A stretch of DNA of 64,000 nucleotides, taken from the NCBI RefSeq assembly GCF_019578655.1, contig NC_063259.1, forward strand, positions 10,754,489 to 10,818,488. The letters run 5' to 3'. This document shows, piece after piece, positions 55,851-64,000 of the stretch. This DNA is from Ricinus communis. Lineage: Eukaryota > Streptophyta > Magnoliopsida > Malpighiales > Euphorbiaceae. The notes beneath the pieces were generated by a model. The model was given only the letters and a program-made list of their open reading frames with translations, made no database searches and was not told the origin of the DNA. A program made the position numbers and the translations under genes. The stretch's first letter is position 1. Every line of letters begins with the position of its first letter.

Positions 55851-58154
55851 AGATAGGCTATTTATGTAGCTACAATCTAAGGCAGTGAACCTATCGATGC
55901 ATACTAGCACTAATGGTGAGTATCAAGGTCGTGTTCTCGGGAAAGGATGATCTTAGAACTACTGTATCATTCTTTTGTTATCTAACCTTAACAAATCGAT
56001 GAAGTTGCTATTCTATTACTAGATGCAAGCAAAGTGATTAATTAAATGTCAAATAGTCTGAAGGGATTTTGTGAAACAATCAAAGGAGAAAGCAAACCCA
56101 AGGGGACCTAAGCTAGTTGATTTTAGTGAAGGTAGAGATTATATTGATTACTCATTGTGATTACCCGTGATCGAATTCTAAATTGAATGCGATTTCCCTC
56201 TTGAGAATACTGAATTCCTAAACCTAAGAACCTAAATGATGAAATCTCTTCCTAACGATTGATTTTAGGTTACCCTTAAGATTAAATCCACCACTATTAA
56301 GAGTTGTTAATTCTTAATCTGGCTAGTCAATTACCCTTATCTCTTAGTGATCATTAACCAGTTCTTGCTATTCAAATTTTCAATTGCCAAATGAACTTCT
56401 CAATTACATAAAGCAATCTAAACACCACAACTCACAATGTCTCATGAATAATGCGATTTATCATTAATAATAAGAGCCAAAAGAAACAAGCATTGATAAT
56501 CAAAGTCTCATAAACATTAAAAGCAATCCAACAACATAGGAATGCTAATGGGTTTAACAATTCTAGCTACTCATGCTAATAAGCAACACAAAGTAACGAA
56601 CAAATACAAAAAAACAATTTGAATGCATGTACACCCTTCTTTTTCAAGTCGGATGAAAAGACCTAAATCCCCAAATCTGAATGATGAACCCTAAATTGCC
56701 TCTTGAATGCGTCCAAATCCCTATTGATCTTCAATGTGATGTTTAAACCAATGTAATCCTTCCTTCAATAGGCGAAATAGTTACCTAAAGTCGAACATTG
56801 AAGTCTGGTAAAGGATGGCTCATGCATGTATGTGAGAAATCAAGTTAGAAAATTGAACCCCTTACAAAAAAACTCGATTTTGCCTATATAAATGTTTCAG
56901 CATGGCTGCGCTCAAGCCTGTGCTGGTCAGCAGGGCCATGCTCAAGCCTGTGCTGGACCTCTGAGTCTTAAAAAATTAGCCTCTTCTCACTGACCGTGCC
57001 CTCGCCGATGCTGAGCCACTACAGGTAGTGATGGAGGCCGTGGTGGCCTCAAAAACCATGGCGAAAGGTCACTTTTGAGGGTCAAATGTCAATAGTTCAG
57101 CACGGCCAGAGTCCGGGCCGTGCTCAACCTTGAAATGGTAGCCTTTGCTCAATTTTGATGGATTCTGGTCCATATTCGCACGTATCTCTCTCAAATACTG
57201 ATAATGTCCATCGATGATAACCTGAAACATGAAAGGAACCAAAAAATAGGTGATTCTGGCATAAAACAAGATAACTATGCACAAAAATTGAAGTAATTGG
57301 GCATATAAATATGTGTAAAATAATGCATATCAAATCAGCTCACACTTAAGCTTTTTCTTGTTTCAAGCAATCAATAACTCAATAAGCTTGCTCATAAACC
57401 TGTTTACCATAAGCTTGCTCATAAACCCCATCTTCGCTACTGCAAAACAATGAATACCAAAATTAAAGGGCCTTTACAAGGGTTGAAATATGGCTAAGGT
57501 AAAGGTAAGAATATTTGGAAAGAAGTGTAAAGTATACTAAAAAATGATGTAATTATTTAGAATGAATGCTTCAGGAGCTGAATGCCAAATCAACAAAAGT
57601 ACTCACTAAGCCTTATTTGAAGTAGAGGATGCTTAAAGAGTTGAATCTAAAAGAGAAAAGAGCTAAGAAAGAAGCACAATAAACACTTAATTTAATTTTT
57701 TTTCTTTTTCTTTATATGTCACTGAAGCTTACACAGAGACTGGATGGTTAATTACACAAACAACGAGAATAGTTATACAATTTGGATTGAAGGGAGCATC
57801 AAAGAATGATTAAAAGGACTAAGTGAATTTATAATAAAATTAGGCACTATGATTCCATAACAGAAGAAGCATAACACATAATTATTCAGTATACAGGGTG
57901 AAAGAAAAGACAGATGTAGAGAATGGTATAGATGTAGTGTATAGGTGTAAATCATGAAGAAAAGGTTAAGGCTCAAAACTGTCTTACTAATGGAATTAAA
58001 GGGTAGACTTTTGGCCAAATGTGGTGAATCCTAAGTTGCCCAAATCATATAATGGTATTCAAAAATTCATGTAACCTCAACAAGCATTACAAAGCAAGTT
58101 CTAGAAATAAAATTAAGTACAGCGCACACTCAAACAAGAAAAATCATGAGCAAA
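55851..58154 (-). mobile_element. Gag-only-type element, 3' LTR and 3' region only
   Basis: 3' LTR 55,851-57,332 (drifted first bases, then GGCTATTTATGTAGCTAC; ends ATGCATATCA), polypurine tract on the minus strand CTTAAGTGTGAGCTGATT at 57,333, then about 820 bases homologous to the non-coding region 20,577-21,650. It breaks off at 58,154 where a plus-strand copy begins. CACGGCC-type units lie at 56,900-57,125. Confidence 0.7.
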
Positions 58155-59802
58155 TGATATGCATAGTTTTACACATATTTGTTTACATATTATTGTGTAT
58201 TTTCTTAGCAATTATTGTGCTTTTATTCCAAGTTCACCCGTGTTTTGTGTTCTTTTGCATTTCAGGAGAATTTATAGGACCATCATCAGTATTTGAGCAA
58301 TTATAGATCAATACATGTGAAAACGGACAGGAATTGATCAAGATCGGACAAGAGCTCGCAGTGCATACATTGAGCACGGCCTAGGTCAAGGTTGTGCTGA
58401 TCATCCTGGCCTAGACTTTGGCCGTGACCAACCATGAGCTTTTAGTCTTCAAACAATGGCACTTTGGGCACCTGCCCGTAGCCACCACTACTCCAAAGAC
58501 GGCCCCTAAATGGAAGATCAAAGAAGAGCACCAGACTCAACAGTACGATCAAAGCTTTTGTCCACTACTGCTGAAACAAATATATAAGGAAAACTAAATT
58601 TTTTAGGGTTAGCTAAGCAAGGAGTGAGAGAGAGCCCTAGTGGCTGGTTGGTTTTTGCATAGTGTTGAGTGCGGGAGAGAGTTGTAGAGAGCAAGAACCC
58701 CAGAATCGCAAGGTTCCGAGTGCAAAACAGTAGTGGAGTAATTCAAGAGGCAATTGGGGAGATTAGTCATAGTGCAGATCCAGATTTGGAGCTATTCATG
58801 CAATTCGAGAGAAAAAGGTGTACATGTTTCATTTTCATTATTCTTCCATTGTAATTGATTTCCTAGTTGTTTTAAACATGAACATGTTTAGCTAGATTGA
58901 TTAAATCCATTGGGATTTCTTTACTGTGTTGGCTTAATATTATATTGTTGGATTGTTTGAGTTAATTTTGTATTCTTCTTGCTTTCAGTATTAATAAGAT
59001 AATGCATTATTCATGAGACGTTGTGAATTGTGGTGTTTAGATTGCTTTATATGATTGAGAAGTCCATTTGGCAATTGGAATTTTGAATAGCAAGAACTGG
59101 TTAATAATCACTTAGAGATAAGGATAATTAACTAGCCGAATTAAGAATTAACAAAGCTTAAGGCGGATTAAAGCTTAATGCTAATTTAAGAATCAATCGT
59201 TAGGAAGAGATTCCAACTTTAGGTTATTAGGTTTAGGAATTCGGTTATCAAGAGAGAGAAACCCAATTCAGTTAAGAATTTGTCCACGGGTAGCATAATT
59301 GGACTCATCAATCCTTTATCTTTTGTTTGACTGCCAACTAGTTTAGGTTCCCTTGGGGTTTGCTTTCTTGTCTTGGTTATTTCATTTATCCATTTATTCC
59401 TGCATCTCCTTTAGAACTTAGCTTGTAACTATTAGTTAGTTTAGAAATTATTCATCATTCATTTTAGGTTAATATAACAAAGAACAAAGAAGTAACTCTA
59501 GGCTTTCACTTTCCCGAGCAATACGACCTTGATACTCGCCATGAGTGTTAGACTTTATCGATAGGTTCACTGCCTTAGATTATAGCTAACACAAATAGCG
59601 CCATCAAGTTTTTGGCACAGTTGCCGAGGAATGTTTGAAAACTATAGTGAAATTTGCTATTTGTTAATTTAGCCATTTTTCTATTTATTATTATTTTATG
59701 GTTTTTATTATTATTATTATTTTTTATTTATTTATTTTATTTTACTTGTACATATTTATTTAGTTTAAGTTTATGATTCAAGTAGTGAATGATAAGGAGG
59801 TT

Positions 59803-60960
59803 CAATGCTAAATTCAACCTCTTTGTATGATGCGTTGGAAAATGGGATCAAGACCAAGAGAGTGGTAAAAATTAGGACACCTGTGCAGCCTTAACAGCTC
59901 GAGTGGAATCGTTTTGCAGGGCTACCGATCAACTCTCCACTCCTATCCTTTCATCTCAAGATTTTTGTGGAATCCATTGTGGTCTACATTTGAGTAATGA
60001 TTATCCATTGTATAGTGATGTTGCTCATTGTTCTTATAACTTGGAACAGGTGAATTATACGGGAAGCTGGCTAAATAACTCGTATGAAAGCACCTACAAT
60101 CAAGAGTGGAGCACTCATTCACCCTTTAGATGGAGCTTAGATGGCCAAGAACCACCAGGATTTCAGCAACTACATCAGCAGCCTAATCTTGCACCTTCAA
60201 CTTAAGATGAAGAGTTAGTGTTAGAGGAGCTGATGATGAGGTTCATTGCAAGTCTTGATGATAGATTCCAACAAACAGAGAGGGTACTTGAAAGTCAAAA
60301 TGCCTCAATTGAGAACATAGAGAATCAAGTAGGCTTGGTCTTCAAGTTACTAGCGGTAGAACAATGGGGAACTCCATCAAACGCTACTGAATCCGAGGAA
60401 CATTTGAGCGCCATCACTTTGCATTCAGGTGAGCACTCTTCTGGTTTATCTACTATGTTTGACGATGATGCTTTTGTGCAGGACGATTTCTTGAACATGG
60501 AGATGGAACCAGAAATGGAAGAGGCGAACATGATTCCTCTGAAAGACTATCAACAGGAATGTACAGTTGATGATGCTGAGTTGCAGTTATAGGAATTTTT
60601 GGAGGATTTTCCACAAGTCCCTTCGATGATGGAAGATGAGCACGAGTTATCCAATGAAGAAGTCTTAGAGGAGCTCGAGTTTCTTCTAGCAAGTGAACCA
60701 AGACAAGGACTGGAGAAAACCATTGACATTCCTGAAGAAATTGCCTAACTGTCGATCCTTCCAATTGGCGAAACTTCAGCTTTCAAATTAGAAGAGCCCC
60801 TAGAGCATCATGACTACGTGCAATTATACGAGGAGCGAGTTTTGCCCATCATACTAGCAGCTTGCTTGACAGTCGGGAAGAGGAAATTGACGATTACCCC
60901 TCTAAGTGGATACTTGAAGCCATTTGCTTGGAAGAAGGATGGATGGTCGTCGATCACACC
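59803..60960 (+). pseudogene. Gag C-terminal-like protein, broken relative of 22,579-23,598
   Basis: Starts MLNSTSLYDALENGIKT at 59,803, shifts frame, then 59,903-60,205 gives MESFCRATDQLSTPILSSQD, VNYTGSWLNNSYESTYNQEW and STHSPFRWSLDGQEPPGFQQ, and 60,218-60,592 gives the coiled-coil segment, SAITLHSGE and VQDDFLNMEMEPEMEEANMI. The Cys of the knuckle are partly lost (DFCGIHCGLHLSNDYPLY). Stops at about 60,203, 60,590 and 60,746 break it. Outside these changes the similarity to the minus-strand protein is high over the whole length, so the protein was once a conserved element product. Confidence 0.75.
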
Positions 60961-62800
60961 CGTTTGCTTTTCACCATGAGTCCAGCTAAAAAGTACTTTT
61001 CATTTTTAATATTCGAACCTTTCATTTTGAAACATTTTATTGGTTTTAAGTTTTCATATTTTATTTAATTATTATTTTCAGTTCGATTATCTCTTTATTT
61101 TATGATTTTTAGCTTCTACCGAGGACGCACTGAATTTCCACTACATCAGCCTCGACGGATAATTAGGGCAGTCCCCTAGATCTTTTTATTTTTCTGCATT
61201 TATTTACTTTAATTTTCATACATGTCATGCATTTGGATTGTTTTGCCTTTATTTCTCCTAGTTGAGCATCCCATGCGAGGTATCCATAACGTTTTACATT
61301 GAGGACAGTGTGTTCCCCAATTGTGGGGTGGTTATGGGTAAACCTTATAATCTTTCTCTCCCCTATGGTTGTTAGATATATCTGAAATTGCTATCACTAG
61401 GTGTTGTGTATTTTCAGGGGATGTTAGGACACTGTGTCTTTATGCACTTAAGTATGCTATTTTGGAGCTGATTGATGACTTGATTTATAGAATTGTAGTT
61501 ACTTTTCTTTGTTGTTCATTGTCCTTGGAAAACAATTGATGGTATTTACACATCAACCCTGCCGGGTTAAACCGGTGTTATTTAATTGCTTTTTCAAATT
61601 GTCGAATTTTAACTTAGAACGTTAATAATGTTCATATGCATGTTTTTCTTAAGTAATTATTCAATTAATGATATTGCGAACCAATTGCACCTAATACCAC
61701 ACCTCAAAGTGAGATTTTGCGCCTATTGAGCATTCATTATACTTATGCTCTTTATATTTCTTGTTTGAGTGTGCATTGTACTTGACTTTACTTCTAGAAC
61801 TTGCTTTGTAATGCTTGTTGAAGTTACATGAATATTATGATTACTATAAGATGATTTGGGCAATTTAGGATTCACCACATTTGACCAAAAGCCTACCCCC
61901 TTATGTTTCCATTAGTTAGCCAGTTTTGAGCCTTAACCTTTTCTTCATAATCTACACTTATACACTTCAATTATACCATTCTTTACATTTATCTTTCCTT
62001 TACCCTTATGCTGGAATTTCTTTTTGTGATTTGCTCACCCTTATGTGGAATTAAAATGCCAGTTGCTATGTTGGTAAATTCACTAAGTCCTTTTGAGATT
62101 TTAGATGCTTCCTCCGATCCAAACCGTATTTTTATTCTTTACGTATGCAGCAGTTCTTATAAATTACTAGTCTATTATTCAAAGAAATGATGAAAAAAAG
62201 AAAGAGAAGAAGAAAATAAACAAAATTCTTTAATTATTTATCTCTTTAACGGATTTAGAGCATTTGCAAGCGTTATTCTATGAAGTAGGGATTTTAGTGA
62301 AATTTCTTTTTGTATATTAGGCATTTAATCCTTTGAGCATATATTGTTGTTTATCATACGAATTCTAGCATTTTCACACTTCTTTCCCAAATCTCCGTAC
62401 CTTTACCTTAGCCCCATTACAACCCCGGTAGAGACCCTTTGATTTTGGTATTTACTTGTTCACAGTAGCGAAGATATGATTTATGAGCAAGCTTATGGTG
62501 AGCGGGTCTTGTGCATTTGCTTTGAGGGATTTGTTATTCACCTAATATAAACTTTGAGTGACTTGAGTGATCCCTGTGAGGCTTTGGTTCGTGATGTTTA
62601 TTTGGAGTTATCATTTAAGTTATTCGTGCATTAATATTATTTCCATTCTCTGTTAATGATTTGCAATTTGATTTATGATTGAGTATCCTTTGAGATGTGT
62701 TGAATACTATCTGTTGTGGACTGGGGGCATAAACTGTAAGGAATTGTTGACTGCAGTTTTATGAGGAGAGCTGTTAATTGCTTGAGGACAAGCAATAGCT
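60961..62800 (+). other. 3' non-coding region of the plus-strand gag-only element
   Basis: Collinear with 20,577-22,440 on the minus strand (for example AAACCGGTGTTATTTAATT at 61,570 and GAGCAAGCTTATGGTGAGCG at 62,484). Only short random ORFs. Confidence 0.6.
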
Positions 62801-62829
62801 TAAGTGTGGGGTGATTTGATATGCATAGT

Positions 62830-63190
62830 CTTTCTTATTTGCTTTCTTATCATTATAGAATTAGGTTTTTTTAAAGCCTATATAAGCTAGTATGAATTTC
62901 TATGTAAAGGTTGCTTGAATATTGATTATTTTGCGATTTAATCTTGTTCTTTTGTTCTTTATAAACTTAGTGAATTTATCAAGTGAAGACTTAGTATTTT
63001 ACAAACTTAGTTTAATCTATACATTTGTTTATGTTAAATAGCCTTTAATTTTTTATAATTAAAGTTCTTAAGTACAAGTTATTTAAGGGTCTTGTTGGGA
63101 GTTAGAGTTTTTCTGCTTGATTAGGTGAATGATCCTTGGTGAAGACATTAATATTGAATAAGGGTTTGGCACAAGTTAGCCATGTTTGTA
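62830..63190 (+). mobile_element. LTR fragment of the tRNA-iMet gypsy family
   Basis: Homologous to the reverse complement of 39,785-40,130 (TATAAGCTAGTATGAATTTC, AGTTCTTAAGTACAAGTTAT, GGTGAATGATCCTTGGTGAA). It ends GTTTGTATC at 63,191, the LTR 3' terminus, but no primer site follows; family X starts instead. The 5' part is missing. Confidence 0.65.
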
Positions 63191-63627
63191 TCCAAAAGCC
63201 CTCATTCCATAAGATGAAGAAACTAGAAGATAAATATGAATAAATAAATAAATAAAGATGAATAAGCTAAAGTCATTTCAAGAACGAGAGAGGAGTTGAC
63301 TAGTCAACAACTCTCGTAGTCCCAAATTTTATGAGCTAGCTAAATGAAAACAAGGGAAAATTCATGTGGGCCTATCTAATAACACTCCTAACCTAAATTA
63401 CTTCATTATACGCATCCCAAACATCATAGTGCTTGCATTAGCACTTGTATAATGCTTAGATTAATTGAAAACAATATGATTTCTCCCTTATGCCTGTGGA
63501 TTTATGTCTTGTCCTGCTTATTAATCTAGCCAAGCCTTAATGCCACCGTTCAAGCTTGTCAATTTTGTTGCCATGATTCTTTATACTAATCCTTATGTCA
63601 TCAACAGTGATAAGAACAAAACTAGTA
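63191..63627 (-). mobile_element. Family X fragment, reverse orientation
   Basis: AAAGCCCTCATTCCATAAGA, dyad GTTGACTAGTCAAC at 63,296, ATTATGAGCTAGC-type sequence, then one unit to about 63,600. It is followed by minisatellite-type sequence. Confidence 0.65.
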
Positions 63628-64000
63628 CAATGAATCCTACTCCAATAAAGAGTTTTGATGATGCAAATTCTAATAGCTCAAGGAATCCTAATCCAATAAG
63701 GAGTCTTGACTCAACTAGGAATCCTAATCCTGCAAGTAGTCCTGATGATATTAGGAGTTCAAGTAATGAAAAGAATTCTAATTCAACTAGGAGTCCTAGT
63801 TCGATTCAGATTACAAATCAATGAGCTTATTTAAGACATTTGGGCTAAGGACACATCATGATACAAACCAAACTAGCACAACGAATCCTACCCTAATAAG
63901 GACTCTTGATGATGCCAATCCTACTAGCTCAAGGAATCCTAATCCAACAAGGAGTCATGACTTAACTAGGAATCCTAATCTAACAAAGAGCCCTAATGAT
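63617..64000 (+). repeat. AATCCTA minisatellite with a 251-bp higher-order unit, runs off the window
   Basis: Roughly 20-base units of the form AATCCTAATCCAATAAGGAG, with variants. The whole block AACTAGTACAATGAATCCTA at 63,620 repeats at 63,871 with the same order of variants, giving a 251-bp higher-order unit. It matches the U3 start of the LTR at 40,540-40,670 (other strand), so it is probably the 5' end of another LTR of that family. The ORF 63,540-63,824 crosses it and is only a by-product. Confidence 0.65.

Larger units (their letters stand above)
58155..62829 (+). mobile_element. Gag-only element, plus strand, 3' LTR truncated
   Basis: 5' LTR 58,155-59,606 (TGATATGCATAG...AGCGCCATCA), primer site 59,613-59,631 (TGGCACAGTTGCCGAGGAA, mutated tRNA-Asp type), a broken gag-like protein, a 2-kb non-coding region collinear with 20,577-22,578, polypurine tract AAGTGTGGGGTGATTT (62,801-62,816) and the first dozen bases of the 3' LTR (TGATATGCATAG). 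There the sequence switches to another LTR. No target duplication can be tested. Confidence 0.8.

Noticed and set aside
63540..63824. A 94-codon Asn/Pro/Ser-rich repeat protein
   Set aside because: The composition follows from translating an AATCCTA minisatellite in an LTR; the higher-order unit is interrupted by stops in its next copy.

Overview
The window is plant nuclear DNA, almost certainly from a eudicot. It is a dense nest of LTR retrotransposons with a single degraded host gene. Plant origin is shown by Tat- and Athila-type Ty3/gypsy elements with tRNA-Arg-, tRNA-Asp- and tRNA-iMet-type primer sites, two Cassandra-type TRIMs carrying 5S rRNA-like sequence, and a GT-AG spliced pseudogene of the plant peroxisomal 3-hydroxyisobutyryl-CoA hydrolase (CHY1) family. 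I cannot name the species. No tRNA gene, rRNA gene, CRISPR array or intact host protein gene was found. All assignments come from reading the sequence and recalling family motifs; no database search was run.

Layout. 1-12,596 (+): the 3' part of a Tat-lineage element, with gag, protease, G-patch, reverse transcriptase, RNase H, a second archaeal-type RNase H and integrase, all riddled with stops, then an antisense ORF with a plant-mobile-domain-like segment and the 3' LTR. 12,605-14,605: an inverted partial copy of that LTR, an LTR tail with a tRNA-Arg primer site, and a deleted second copy that keeps only the antisense-ORF region. 14,606-16,849: probable reverse-strand chromovirus LTR. 16,850-27,050: an Athila-like element (LTR, tRNA-Asp primer site, gag) interrupted at 19,039-25,280 by a reverse-strand gag-only element that has the longest ORF of the window (339 codons). 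A 563-bp stretch of the host element is present on both sides of that insertion. 27,219-29,531: solo LTR with a 5-bp target duplication. 29,615-31,723 (-): eight exons of the CHY1-like pseudogene. 32,425-35,205: dispersed repeat family, called family X here, with a six-copy tandem array. 35,206-36,916: CACTA-like element containing a Cassandra TRIM, sitting in the RT of a reverse-strand gypsy element (36,917-40,670). 40,671-45,045: family X array with a second Cassandra TRIM. 45,046-51,060: an internally deleted tRNA-iMet gypsy element with a complete tRNA-Asp-type element nested in it. 51,061-64,000: further LTRs, family X, a solo LTR, a head-to-head pair of gag-only-type elements and a minisatellite-bearing LTR.

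How the parts relate. No pathway is encoded. Most elements are non-autonomous: they keep LTRs, primer site, polypurine tract and sometimes a gag C-terminal region, but no complete pol, so they would depend on proteins from elements elsewhere. The gag-only type occurs at least twice on opposite strands (22.6 kb and 59.9 kb) with clearly related proteins. Family X recurs throughout and acts as the landing ground for other insertions. Relative order of insertion can be read from target-site duplications: Cassandra, two solo LTRs and probably other LTRs entered family X after family X was in place.

I found no convincing new biological system. The most useful leads are the recombinant structure around the gag-only element, the conserved gag-only protein, the 227-bp arrays and paired TTGAC dyad of family X, and the CACGGCC/GGCCGTG stem-loop islands shared by several LTR families.
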